Source of the DNA: JAEXOD01 sp964652025
GTDB lineage: Bacteria > Bacteroidota > Ignavibacteria > Ignavibacteriales > Melioribacteraceae
Direction of reading: 5' to 3'
NCBI GenBank assembly: GCA_964652025.1
Contig: CAZYZX010000001.1
Location: forward strand, 310,001 to 374,000
Length of the DNA stretch: 64,000 nt
In this document: piece by piece, positions 33,496 through 43,013 of the stretch
How positions within the stretch are numbered: the stretch's first letter is position 1
How the letters are laid out: each line of letters starts with the position of its first letter
Notes under the pieces: generated by a model
Told to the model about the DNA's origin: nothing
What the model saw: the letters and a program-made list of their open reading frames with translations, nothing else
Database searches by the model: none
Position numbers and translations under genes: made by a program

Positions 33496-36400
33496 TTGAA
33501 AAAAACTTTAGTAATAATATTTTTAATAATTACATCATCCTTAATTATTGGACAACAAAATTATTATTTTTATCAAAAAGTTGATACTCTTAAGATTAAC
33601 TTTTCCAATAAATATTATTTAACTGAAACTAATTTAATACCTTTTACAGATTCCTTAATATTACGAGGAAAGCATTTAAGGAAAAATGAATATTTTTTGT
33701 CTTTAAAGGATTTATCTATAAGTTTAGCAGATACTTTAGAATACTCCTTATTTGATACATTGTTTGTTTATTATAAAGCTTACAAATTTGGTTTAAATAA
33801 AATTTATAGAAATAAAACATTAATTACCAAATACGATGTTGAATTAAAAGATACAATAAGGGTAATAAAATTAGATCCGAATGCATTTTCTGGAGATGCA
33901 ATTTTTGGTAAAGGTTTACAAAAAAGCGGTACCATTGTACGTGGTTTTACTGTAGGAACTAACAAGGATTTTACAGTTAATAGTGGGTTAAGGCTTCAAT
34001 TAAGTGGAAAGCTTTCTGATGAAATTGAACTTACTGCAGCCCTAACTGATGAAAATACACCAATTCAACCCGAAGGTAATACAGAAAAATTAGAGGAATT
34101 AGATAAAGTTTTTATTGAGCTTAAACATAAAAATGCAATAGGTACATTTGGGGACTATGATTATATTTCAAGAGTTGGAGAGTTTGGAGTTTTTAGCCGT
34201 AAGTTACAAGGCTTAAAAGCAGAAGTTATGTTTGAAGATTTTAATGCTAATTTTGCCTATGCTACAAGTCGTGGTAGGTTTACTACTAATAGATTTAATG
34301 GTATAGATGGGGTACAAGGACCTTATAGGTTAATGGGGATTAATAACGAAAGGAACATGATTGTAATTGCTGGAAGTGAAAAGGTTTATATAGATGGTGA
34401 ACTATTAAAAAGAGGGGAAAATAACGATTATATTATAGAATACTCCAATGCTACAATAACTTTTAGACCAAAACGTTTAATTACTTCTCAAACAAGAATT
34501 GTTGTAGAATTTGAATATTCAGACAGGCAATATTCTAGAAGTTTTTTAGGCTCGGGTTCTAAAATTGATTTGTTAAATAAGAAAATAAAATTATCTGTTA
34601 ATTACTTTAAAGAAAGTGATGATAAAGATAACCCAATTGATTTGGTGTTATCTGATAATGATAAGCAAATTTTAACTAACGCTGGCGATAATCAACTTAA
34701 AGCTGTTAGAAGTGGTGTAACAGAAGCTTTGCCAGACTCCTTGGGCAGAATATTAGGCACTTATATAAAAGTTGATACATTAATTGACGGTAAAAGTTTT
34801 ACGTATTATATTTATTCACCTGGTAACGAAAATGCAATTTATAATGTAGTGTTTACTTATGTTGGAGAAAATAATGGTGATTATAATTCAATTAGCATTG
34901 GTAATTATAAGTTTGTTGGAATTGGTAAAGGCGCGTTTGCCCCAATAAAATTTTTACCCTTACCTCAAAAAAAGCAACAAGCTAATTTTTTAATAGAATA
35001 CGATATTTCTAAAGATATAAACCTTAAATTAGAATTAAGTGGTAGCGATTTTGATAAAAACTTATTTTCTAATATTGATGATAATGATAATTTAGGGTAT
35101 GCACGAAATTTTATTGTTAATGTAAATCCTGTTATTGTTGATTTTTTTAATACTAATTTGGGTAAAATAGGGCTTAATTTTAGAGATAGATACGTAGAAA
35201 GTAGATATGTTTCTTTGGATAGAATTAATGATGTAGAGTTTGATAGAAATTATAACACAAATAATAATTTATTAGGTAATGAAGTTTTAAGAGAAATATC
35301 TTTAAATTACTTACCTAATGATTTTACTGTTTTAAGAGGAAAATATGGATTGCTTAAAAAAGGGGAATATTTTTCTTCCAAAAAATACAACTTTAATATT
35401 AAATCAGAAAAAAGTAATAATTTTACTGTAAATTATGATTTTGATTATTTAGAAACTGAAAATAAACAACTATCTGGTAATTGGGTTAAACAATTTGGTA
35501 ATGTTAATTATACATACAATTTTGTAAGACCCGGATTTCAATTTAATTATGAACAAAAAAAGGAATATTATAATAAACAAGATTCATTAACTTTTAGTAG
35601 TCTTAAATTTAACGAGTTAGGACCTACTTTTGATATTCTTTCACTACATGGAATTAATTTTAATTTTAAGTATACTTATCGAGAAGATTATAGCCCCTAT
35701 TTAGGTAAGTTCGAAAAATTTACAACATCTAAAGCTAGCAGTTATAATTTAATTTATAAGGGAATAAAAGAATTTAATACAGATGTATTATTAACAACCA
35801 GAAAACTAACATATTCAAAAATATTTTTATTAAAAGGTTATAGTAATAATGAAACGGTAATTTTTAGGTCTCAATCTAAATTTAATTTTTGGAACGATTT
35901 TATTAATGGAGATTTGTACTATGAAACTTATACTGAAAAAGTATCTAAGTTAGAAAAAGTATTTATAAAAGTTCCTGTTGGGCAAGGAAATTATATATAT
36001 AAAGGAGATTTAAATAATAACGGCATAGCAGATGAAAATGAATTTGAGCAAACAATTTATGATGGAGATTTTATTCAAACAACAGTACCAACAGATGAGC
36101 TATTTCCAGTAATAAATTTGAAGTTAAATACAAGATGGCGAATGGATTTTAATAGACTAACTTTAGGGCAATCTTTTTTTGAAGATATATTAAGAAACTT
36201 ATCAACTGAAACATTGGTTAGGATTGAAGAAAACAATAAAGAAAAAGATATTAAGCAAATATATTTGCTAAATTTTAGTAAGTTTTTAAATGATAGTTTA
36301 ACAATACGAGGAATAAACTTAGTACAACAAGATATATTTTTATTTAGAAATAGTTCAGAGTTTTCTTTAAGATATAGATACACTCAGCGAAAATCTTTGA

Positions 36401-36954
36401 ATAATTATAGTAGTGGAGTTGAAAAAGGATATTTTAGAGAAAATAATGTTAGGTTTAGATTTGGATTAGTAAAAGAAATAATAAACCAAACGGATTTTAT
36501 TTTTTCTGTAGATAATTATAATGCACCCAAAAACTTAAATAGAAGCAGATTAATAAATTCACGTTCAGTTAGTACAGATTTTTCTTATCGCCCTTATCAA
36601 TTTTTAGAGGTTGGCTTTATTATTTCAGTAGGACAAGATGAGGATAGATATCCATCAAAACCAACAATAGTAGATATTAATTCTCAAGGAGTAAGATTAA
36701 CATTTTCGTTTTTTGGTAAAGGAAGATTAAGAATTGAAGCAGAAAGGCGAGAACTTTCTTCAAATGAAACACAAAATAATATTCCTTTTGAACTATTAAA
36801 AGGGAATAGTTTTGGTAAAAACTATACATCTAACATTACTTTTGATTATAGGATTGGTAGTAATTTACAAACAAATGTTAATTACTCGTTAAGGAAATTA
36901 GGTAGTAGTAAAGTAATACATACATTAAAAGCAGAAGCAAGAGCCTATTTTTAA
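33496..36954 (+). CDS. Large outer-membrane beta-barrel-type protein, function unknown
   Basis: This 1,152-residue exported protein has a signal peptide (MKKTLVIIFLIITSSLIIGQ) beginning at a TTG start, since no ATG precedes it. The N-terminal third contains VRGFTVGTNKDFTVNSGLRL, AALTDENTPIQPEGNTEKLE and GTFGDYD, a pattern reminiscent of the N-terminal region of the T9SS/gliding protein SprA, although this protein is less than half SprA length. The rest is rich in alternating aromatic beta-strands, as in an outer-membrane barrel, and ends RKLGSSKVIHTLKAEARAYF with a terminal Phe. An EF-hand/dockerin-like calcium motif (GDLNNNGIADENEF) lies near residues 838-851. It is followed 10 bases later by a Nudix gene. 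The SprA resemblance is from memory and should be treated as a lead. Confidence 0.7.
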   Translation: MKKTLVIIFLIITSSLIIGQQNYYFYQKVDTLKINFSNKYYLTETNLIPFTDSLILRGKHLRKNEYFLSLKDLSISLADTLEYSLFDTLFVYYKAYKFGLNKIYRNKTLITKYDVELKDTIRVIKLDPNAFSGDAIFGKGLQKSGTIVRGFTVGTNKDFTVNSGLRLQLSGKLSDEIELTAALTDENTPIQPEGNTEKLEELDKVFIELKHKNAIGTFGDYDYISRVGEFGVFSRKLQGLKAEVMFEDFNANFAYATSRGRFTTNRFNGIDGVQGPYRLMGINNERNMIVIAGSEKVYIDGELLKRGENNDYIIEYSNATITFRPKRLITSQTRIVVEFEYSDRQYSRSFLGSGSKIDLLNKKIKLSVNYFKESDDKDNPIDLVLSDNDKQILTNAGDNQLKAVRSGVTEALPDSLGRILGTYIKVDTLIDGKSFTYYIYSPGNENAIYNVVFTYVGENNGDYNSISIGNYKFVGIGKGAFAPIKFLPLPQKKQQANFLIEYDISKDINLKLELSGSDFDKNLFSNIDDNDNLGYARNFIVNVNPVIVDFFNTNLGKIGLNFRDRYVESRYVSLDRINDVEFDRNYNTNNNLLGNEVLREISLNYLPNDFTVLRGKYGLLKKGEYFSSKKYNFNIKSEKSNNFTVNYDFDYLETENKQLSGNWVKQFGNVNYTYNFVRPGFQFNYEQKKEYYNKQDSLTFSSLKFNELGPTFDILSLHGINFNFKYTYREDYSPYLGKFEKFTTSKASSYNLIYKGIKEFNTDVLLTTRKLTYSKIFLLKGYSNNETVIFRSQSKFNFWNDFINGDLYYETYTEKVSKLEKVFIKVPVGQGNYIYKGDLNNNGIADENEFEQTIYDGDFIQTTVPTDELFPVINLKLNTRWRMDFNRLTLGQSFFEDILRNLSTETLVRIEENNKEKDIKQIYLLNFSKFLNDSLTIRGINLVQQDIFLFRNSSEFSLRYRYTQRKSLNNYSSGVEKGYFRENNVRFRFGLVKEIINQTDFIFSVDNYNAPKNLNRSRLINSRSVSTDFSYRPYQFLEVGFIISVGQDEDRYPSKPTIVDINSQGVRLTFSFFGKGRLRIEAERRELSSNETQNNIPFELLKGNSFGKNYTSNITFDYRIGSNLQTNVNYSLRKLGSSKVIHTLKAEARAYF

Positions 36955-36964
36955 GGAGTTAATT

Positions 36965-37426
36965 ATGACATACCAAGAAACATTAGTTGAAGTACACATT
37001 TTTTTAAAGAGTGATAAAGAGATTAAATTTTTATTATTAAAAAGAGCGGAAAATGAAAAATACCCAAATATTTGGCAACCAATTACTGGGTCAATAAATA
37101 AAAATGAAAAAGCTTATGAAACTGCATTACGAGAAGTAACTGAAGAAACCGGAATAAAAGTAAAAGAGCTTTTAGTGGTACCAACTTTAAGTGGTTTTTA
37201 TTCTTATGAAAACGATTATATTAGCATTATACCAGTTTTTGCAGTAGAAGTTGAGGAAAATATTGAAGTAAAATTATCCCAAGAGCATAGTGACTTTAAA
37301 TGGGTTAGCCTTAAAGAAGCATTAGAAATGGTATCATGGGAAGACCAAAGAAAATCCATGCGTTTAATTAACGAGCATTTTACAAAGGAAAAAAGTAATT
37401 TAAAGTTTATAAAAATTAAAATTTAG
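36965..37426 (+). CDS. Nudix hydrolase
   Basis: This 153-residue protein carries a complete Nudix box, starting at Gly of GSINKNE and continuing through ETALREVTEETGI (about 41-63), which binds divalent metal and cleaves nucleoside-diphosphate-linked substrates. The N-terminal strand (LVEVHIFLKSDKEIKFLLLKR) and IWQPITGS are typical of dihydroneopterin-triphosphate or (d)NTP pyrophosphatase-like members. The exact substrate cannot be told from sequence. AAGGAG precedes the ATG. It lies just after the large outer-membrane protein gene and 62 bases before a PfkB kinase gene. Confidence 0.9.
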   Translation: MTYQETLVEVHIFLKSDKEIKFLLLKRAENEKYPNIWQPITGSINKNEKAYETALREVTEETGIKVKELLVVPTLSGFYSYENDYISIIPVFAVEVEENIEVKLSQEHSDFKWVSLKEALEMVSWEDQRKSMRLINEHFTKEKSNLKFIKIKI

Positions 37427-37488
37427 TTTAAAATATTTATAATTAACATTATATTATTAGATTAAATATAAATAATGTGGTAAGGTAA

Positions 37489-38406
37489 ATGGAAAATAAA
37501 AAAGGATTATTAGTTGTTGGTTCAATAGCTTTAGATACTGTAGAAACTCCATTTGATAAAGTAGAAAACGCATTGGGGGGCTCTACAACTTACATCACAA
37601 TAGCCGCTAGTTATTTTACAAAACCTGTGCATGTTATCGGTGTAGTTGGGGATGATTTTGTAGAAGATCATATTAATTTATTGCGAGAACATGGTGCAAA
37701 TTTAGATGGCTTACAAATAGTTGAAGGTGGCAAAACTTTTAGGTGGGGAGGTAAATATCATTTAAACTTTAATGAACGAGATACCTTATTTACAGAACTA
37801 AATGTATTTGAAAACTTTAATCCAACCATTCCAGATAATTTAAGGGACTCTGAATTTGTAATGTTGGGTAATATCGATCCAGTTTTACAATTAAATGTTA
37901 TTTCTCAATTAAATAATCCAAAGTTTATTGTAGTAGATACAATGAATTTATGGATTAACATTAGATTTGAAGAACTTAAAATGGTTATTGCTAAAGCAGA
38001 TTTATTAATAATTAATGATTCCGAAGCACAAATGATATCTGGAACCCATAACACTATAAAAGCTGCAGAAATAATAAAGAAAATGGGTTGCAAAAATTTG
38101 ATTATTAAAAAGGGAGAGCATGGTGCATTATTATTTGGTGATAATCAAATTTTTTCTGCTCCTGCGTTACCAATAACAGATTTAGTAGATCCAACGGGTG
38201 CTGGTGATACATTTGCTGGTGGCTTAGCAGGTTATATTGCCGGAACAGATGATACGACTTTTGAAAACTTAAAAAAAGGTGTTATATATGGTAGTGTTTT
38301 AGCATCTTTTAATGTACAAAAGTTTAGTACCAAAGGAATTGAAAGATTAAAATTAGATGAAATTAATTTTAGATATAACCAGTTTAAAAAATTAGTTGAA
38401 TTTTAA
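37489..38406 (+). CDS. PfkB/ribokinase family sugar or nucleoside kinase
   Basis: This 305-residue kinase shows the PfkB signatures: an N-terminal GGSTTYITIAASYFTKPVHVIG (substrate region) and the C-terminal DPTGAGDTFAGGLAGYIAG with the catalytic Asp and anion hole (about 234-252). A lid-like strand region is present (about 75-110). It phosphorylates a sugar, nucleoside or similar compound with ATP; the substrate is not evident. The stop shares one base with the ATG of mtnA (TAATG), so the two are translationally coupled, suggesting a joint salvage pathway. Confidence 0.9.
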   Translation: MENKKGLLVVGSIALDTVETPFDKVENALGGSTTYITIAASYFTKPVHVIGVVGDDFVEDHINLLREHGANLDGLQIVEGGKTFRWGGKYHLNFNERDTLFTELNVFENFNPTIPDNLRDSEFVMLGNIDPVLQLNVISQLNNPKFIVVDTMNLWINIRFEELKMVIAKADLLIINDSEAQMISGTHNTIKAAEIIKKMGCKNLIIKKGEHGALLFGDNQIFSAPALPITDLVDPTGAGDTFAGGLAGYIAGTDDTTFENLKKGVIYGSVLASFNVQKFSTKGIERLKLDEINFRYNQFKKLVEF

Positions 38407-39419
38407 TGAAAGAAGAAAAATATTTTTCACTTAAATTTGAAAATAACAAACTGATTTTTATTGACCAAACATCTTTACCGCTATCTGTAGATTACATAGC
38501 TACAGATGATTATGAGATTATTGCTCAAAGCTTAGAAAAATTATCAATAAGAGGTGCACCCGCAATTGGTGTAGCTGCTGCTTATGCTATGGCTTTGGCT
38601 TTTAAGTATCATAATACTTTAGATAAGGACTATTTTTACAAAGTTTATAACAGAATTTTTAACACAAGGCCTACTGCTGTAAACCTTTTTAATGTATTGA
38701 CCAAAGTTAAAGATCTATTTTTTAGTCTTAATAATAATGATAATATTTACGAAAGATTATTAAACCTTGCTAAAGAGATACATGAAGATGATATAAAAAA
38801 ATGTGATTTAATTGCTGCAAATGGTTTAAAAATTTTTCAAACCCCTTCGAATGTATTAACACATTGCAATACGGGAAAACTTGCTACAGCTGGACATGGT
38901 ACCGCTTTAAACGTTATTATCCATGCTTATAAAAACAATCTTATTAAATCTGTTTATGTAGATGAAACTAGACCGCTTATGCAAGGTAGTAGATTAACTG
39001 CTTTTGAATTAAAAAATCATGAAATTCCTTTCACCTTGATTGTAGACTCTGCTGCTGCTTTTTTAATGCAACAAAATAAAATAGATGTTGTAATAGTTGG
39101 GGCAGATAGAATAGCGGCTAATGGTGATACTGCTAATAAAATTGGTTCATATAATTTGGCTGTTATTTGTAAATATCATAATATTCCATTTTATATTGCT
39201 GCACCAGTTTCTACAATAGACTATAACTGTCCAAATGGCCAGCAAATTCCTGTAGAAGAACGTTCAAAATTTGAAATTAGTAGAATAAATAACTTTAAAT
39301 TTACAAAAAGCAGTTATCCAGTTTATAACCCAGCTTTTGATATTATCCCAGCTGAATTAATTACTGGTATAATAACTGATAGTGGTATTTTTAATTTCCC
39401 ATATAATTTTCATGTCTGA
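38406..39419 (+). CDS. mtnA: S-methyl-5-thioribose-1-phosphate isomerase
   Basis: This 337-residue member of the eIF2B/MtnA fold converts methylthioribose-1-phosphate to methylthioribulose-1-phosphate in methionine salvage. Diagnostic motifs are SIRGAPAIGVAAAYAMALAF, catalytic Cys154 in LTHCNTGKLAT, ETRPLMQGSRLTAFEL, and catalytic Asp234 in VGADRIAANGDTANKIG, followed by PFYIAAPVSTID. The related ribose-1,5-bisphosphate isomerases share the Cys/Asp pair, but the SIRGAPAIG block favours MtnA. No other mtn genes are in the window. It overlaps pfkB by one base upstream and recO by 8 bases downstream. Confidence 0.92.
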   Translation: MKEEKYFSLKFENNKLIFIDQTSLPLSVDYIATDDYEIIAQSLEKLSIRGAPAIGVAAAYAMALAFKYHNTLDKDYFYKVYNRIFNTRPTAVNLFNVLTKVKDLFFSLNNNDNIYERLLNLAKEIHEDDIKKCDLIAANGLKIFQTPSNVLTHCNTGKLATAGHGTALNVIIHAYKNNLIKSVYVDETRPLMQGSRLTAFELKNHEIPFTLIVDSAAAFLMQQNKIDVVIVGADRIAANGDTANKIGSYNLAVICKYHNIPFYIAAPVSTIDYNCPNGQQIPVEERSKFEISRINNFKFTKSSYPVYNPAFDIIPAELITGIITDSGIFNFPYNFHV

Positions 39420-40140
39420 AATCCTCAAGACCAAAGCAATTTGTCTTAAAAAAGTAGATTTTGGTGATACAAGTAAAATAGCTACGTTATTCACCCCAAA
39501 TTATGGTAAAATATCTGTAATTATTAAAAGTGGAAGAAATAAAAATTCTAAAATAGGTGCCATTGTAGATGTATTTAATTTAATAGAGATAGTTTATTAC
39601 AATAAATCTAGTAGAGAAATTCAATTATTAACTCAAGCAGAATTATTAAATTTTTATTCTAATATTAAATCAGATTTAGAGAAATTAAAATATGCATCTG
39701 CAATTTTAGAATTATACAATGAATTAGTTCATGAAGGCGAAGTTAATAATAAATTATTTGCTGGATTAGAACGAATATTACAATTAATTGAATCCTCATC
39801 AGAAAGCCCAAAAGTGCTTTTTATTAAATTTCTGTTTTTTTTCATAAAAGAAATAGGCTATGAAATAGAGCAAAATAGATGCAGCGAATGTGGAAGCATA
39901 ATAAAGAATGATGAAGGTTTTTTTGATTCCCAAAAAGGCATAATTTGTAATGAGTGTTATAAGGATACTGAAACCCCATATGAAATATCTAAGGAACTTT
40001 TTAACTTTATTATAAGTCTAAGTAACAAAAATAAAGCTAATTTTGCAAAAAACTTAGATTTAATAATTTTTTATTTGCTTAGGTACCTAAAACAAAATAT
40101 TACTGAATTTAAAGGATTAATTTCTTTAATGATTTATTAA
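39412..40140 (+). CDS. recO: DNA repair protein RecO
   Basis: This 242-residue RecO has an N-terminal OB-fold (LKTKAICLKKVDFGDTSKIATLFTPNYGKI), a helical domain and a zinc-finger-like Cys set (CSECG at about 163-167 and CNECY at about 186-190). RecO works with RecR to load RecA on SSB-coated DNA in gap repair. The ATG at 39412 is preferred over the upstream TTG-type start at 39382, because it gives the expected N-terminus and an 8-base overlap (ATGTCTGA) with the mtnA stop, a junction used elsewhere in this window. Confidence 0.9.
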   Translation: MSEILKTKAICLKKVDFGDTSKIATLFTPNYGKISVIIKSGRNKNSKIGAIVDVFNLIEIVYYNKSSREIQLLTQAELLNFYSNIKSDLEKLKYASAILELYNELVHEGEVNNKLFAGLERILQLIESSSESPKVLFIKFLFFFIKEIGYEIEQNRCSECGSIIKNDEGFFDSQKGIICNECYKDTETPYEISKELFNFIISLSNKNKANFAKNLDLIIFYLLRYLKQNITEFKGLISLMIY

Positions 40141-40157
40141 TAATAGGAGAAAAATTT

Positions 40158-41657
40158 ATGAATAAAAAAGGATTTTGGGGAAGTGCAGTATTAATAATAA
40201 TTGGATTTTTATTTGGAACTATTATTGTAAGCGGATTAGGCTATGTAAAACCAAGTTATGGAAATTTAAAACTTGGATTAGATGAACCACCAATTAAAAA
40301 TATCGATCCTCAAGCAATGGCATTTAATAATGCATTTGTGGAAGTTGCAGAAAAAGTTACACCATCTATTGTTCAAATTGAAGTTGTTAGCAGAAGTAAA
40401 GAACCTGATTTACCAGATCATTTTAGATTTTTCTTTCCTTTTAATCCAGATACCCCAAGAGAACAAATGGGTGGCGGTAGTGGAGTAATTATTTCTAATG
40501 ATGGTTACATTTTAACAAACAATCATGTTGTAGAAAATGCAGTAAATATAGAAGTTCAGTTGCACGATAAAAGAAAATTTTCAGCAAAAGTTATTGGCAC
40601 AGACCCATTAACAGATTTAGCTGTAATTCAAATTGATGCTACTGGATTGAGTCCAGCTTATTTAGGAGATTCTGATAAATTAAAGGTTGGTCAGTGGGTA
40701 ATGGCAATAGGTAACCCATTATCATTATCTTCAACTGTAACAGCAGGTATAATAAGTGCAGTAGGTAGAAGTTTAAACTTAATTAAAGAAAGCTATGGCG
40801 TAGAAAATTTTATACAAACAGATGCTGCGATTAATCCTGGTAACAGTGGTGGAGCATTAGTAGATTTATCGGGTGCAGTAATAGGTATTAATACAGCAAT
40901 CGCAACTAATGGCGTTACAGGTAGTTACATTGGATATGGCTTTGCAATACCAATCAATATAGCAAAAGCTGTTGCATCTGATTTGATAACCAACGGAAAA
41001 ATTAGCAGAGGTTATATAGGTGTAAATATATCAGAAGTAGATGCTGCGACTGCAGATGCTGTGGGTTTAGATAAACCGAGAGGTATAATGATACAAGGTT
41101 TAGTAAAAGATGGTGCTGCTTCTAAAGAAGATATAAAAATTGGGGATATTATTTTAAAGGTAGATAATTTAGAAGTTAATCAACCAAACGAATTACAAGC
41201 TTATATTGCAAAAAAACGTGCAGGGGATCAGGTAAAATTAACTTTGTATAGAGATGGTAAAGAAATAGAAAGATATGTTACATTAAAAGCTCAGGATAAA
41301 AATAGTCCGGTTGAAACTGTAAAATCTGATAACAGAAACGATTCTGATAATACGAAAGATTACAAAGAATTGAGTATTGATAATATTGGCTTAACAATTA
41401 AAAATCCTACCAATAGTGAATTAGATAAGTTTGGTGCAGAGTACGGTGTTCTAATAACTGATGTAAAAAGATTTAGTAAAGCATATAATCAAAACATATT
41501 TAAAGGTACGTTAATTTTAGAAGTTGACAGAAAACCTGTTAAAAATGTTAAAGAATTTGAAGAAGCAATTAATAAAAAGAAAGGGAAATCTGTGTTATTA
41601 ACAATAGCTATTAATAACGAAAATAATAGAATTGTTGGCTTAGAAATTCCTAAATGA
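40158..41657 (+). CDS. Do/DegQ-type periplasmic serine protease with two PDZ domains
   Basis: This 499-residue HtrA-family protease has an N-terminal membrane anchor or signal (about 6-28), a trypsin-like domain with His123 (TNNHVV), Asp153 (PLTDLAV) and Ser230 (NPGNSGGALVD), and two PDZ domains (about 290-385 and 400-498). It degrades or refolds misfolded envelope proteins. The second PDZ is more divergent and follows a Ser/Asp/Asn-rich linker. AGGAGAAAAA precedes the ATG. A terminator follows, and aroC starts a new transcript. Confidence 0.95.
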   Translation: MNKKGFWGSAVLIIIGFLFGTIIVSGLGYVKPSYGNLKLGLDEPPIKNIDPQAMAFNNAFVEVAEKVTPSIVQIEVVSRSKEPDLPDHFRFFFPFNPDTPREQMGGGSGVIISNDGYILTNNHVVENAVNIEVQLHDKRKFSAKVIGTDPLTDLAVIQIDATGLSPAYLGDSDKLKVGQWVMAIGNPLSLSSTVTAGIISAVGRSLNLIKESYGVENFIQTDAAINPGNSGGALVDLSGAVIGINTAIATNGVTGSYIGYGFAIPINIAKAVASDLITNGKISRGYIGVNISEVDAATADAVGLDKPRGIMIQGLVKDGAASKEDIKIGDIILKVDNLEVNQPNELQAYIAKKRAGDQVKLTLYRDGKEIERYVTLKAQDKNSPVETVKSDNRNDSDNTKDYKELSIDNIGLTIKNPTNSELDKFGAEYGVLITDVKRFSKAYNQNIFKGTLILEVDRKPVKNVKEFEEAINKKKGKSVLLTIAINNENNRIVGLEIPK

Positions 41658-41677
41658 TTTTTTATAAATTTAAAGAT

Positions 41678-41714
41678 AAACCTCCTAACCTTAAAAGTTA
41701 GGGGGTTTTTTTAT
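41678..41714 (+). terminator. Terminator after the DegP/Q-type protease gene
   Basis: CCTCCTAAC (41681-41689) pairs with GTTAGGGGG (41697-41705) with one G-U pair, followed by a run of T residues. It lies 20 bases after the protease stop and closes the transcript running from the Nudix/pfkB region. Confidence 0.85.
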
Positions 41715-41795
41715 TTTACAAAACATTTTTTATTTGGTATCAATTTAAAACAATAGTAAATTTATATTATTACTTTATAATAATTATGCAAAATT

Positions 41796-43013
41796 ATGAT
41801 AAGATTTTTAACCGCAGGTGAATCTCACGGTAAAGGATTAACAATTATAGTAGAAGGGTTCCCATCTAATCTACCTTTTGATGTTGATTATATAAATAAT
41901 GACTTAAAACGGAGGCAATTTGGTTATGGGCGTGGATTAAGAATGAAGATTGAATCGGATAGAATAGAGTTATTATCTGGAGTTAGATTTGGTAAAACTA
42001 TTGGTTCACCGATTGCAATGTTCATAAAAAATTATGATTGGGAATCTTGGACTGAAAAAATGAATCAGTTTGAAAAACCAAAAGATTTAGAAAAAATAAC
42101 AATTCCAAGACCTGGTCATGCAGATTTAACGGGTACACAAAAATATTGGTTTGATGATATACGAAATTCAATTGAGCGCTCTAGTGCACGCGAAACAGCA
42201 AGTAGAGTTGCTGCTGGAGCAATTGCTAAGCTTTTTCTTGAGCAATTTAATATAAAAATTGGTAGTTTTGTTGAAAGTATTGGGAATGTTTTTTCAGATC
42301 TAGATATTATAAAAAAATTATTTGAAAATAGTTTATTTAATAAATTTAAGGATGCAAAAGAGCTATCTGAAAAGGCAGATAAAAGCGAAGTTAGAGTTTT
42401 AGATAAAAATCAGGAAAAAGAAATTATTGAAAAAATAAAAATAGCTAAAAAGAAAGGGGATACATTAGGTGGAACATTTTATACAATTGCAACTGGTGTA
42501 CCTTTTGGATTAGGAACTTATATGCATTATGACAAAAGATTAGATGCAGAAATTGCCGCTGCATTTATGTCTATAAATGCTGTAAAAGGAGTTGAGATTG
42601 GTGATGCTTTTGATGCTGCAATATCCTTTGGTTCTGAATCGCATGATGAGATTATGCTAACTAAAGACGGATTTGGACGATTAACAAATAGAGCGGGTGG
42701 TATTGAAGGCGGTATAAGCACAGGTCTTCCTATAATTGTTAAAGGTATGATGAAACCAATTGCTACTTTAATGAGTCCAATTAAATCTGTAGATTTATCT
42801 AATTTTACAGAAATTGTATCTAGAAGAGAAAGAAGTGATTTTGTGGCTGTTCCAGCGTGTGCTGTTATTTCAGAATCTATGCTTGCTTGGACCATTGCTA
42901 AATTCTTTTTAGAAAAATTTGGCGGGGATAGTTTAGAGGAAATTACTTATAATTATAACAATTATATTAGTAAAACTAATGATATTATAAAAAGGAATTT
43001 TAATAATGATTAA
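41796..43013 (+). CDS. aroC: Chorismate synthase
   Basis: This 405-residue enzyme makes chorismate from EPSP, the last step of the shikimate pathway, and needs reduced FMN. Signatures are FLTAGESHGKGLTIIVEGFP, RRQFGYGRGLRMKIESD, RPGHADLTGTQKYW, SARETASRVAAGAIAK and NRAGGIEGGISTGLPI. Length is slightly above average because of a Lys-rich insertion (about 170-215). The ATG at 41796 is consistent with the conserved N-terminus. Its stop overlaps the next ATG by 8 bases (ATGATTAA). Confidence 0.97.
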   Translation: MIRFLTAGESHGKGLTIIVEGFPSNLPFDVDYINNDLKRRQFGYGRGLRMKIESDRIELLSGVRFGKTIGSPIAMFIKNYDWESWTEKMNQFEKPKDLEKITIPRPGHADLTGTQKYWFDDIRNSIERSSARETASRVAAGAIAKLFLEQFNIKIGSFVESIGNVFSDLDIIKKLFENSLFNKFKDAKELSEKADKSEVRVLDKNQEKEIIEKIKIAKKKGDTLGGTFYTIATGVPFGLGTYMHYDKRLDAEIAAAFMSINAVKGVEIGDAFDAAISFGSESHDEIMLTKDGFGRLTNRAGGIEGGISTGLPIIVKGMMKPIATLMSPIKSVDLSNFTEIVSRRERSDFVAVPACAVISESMLAWTIAKFFLEKFGGDSLEEITYNYNNYISKTNDIIKRNFNND

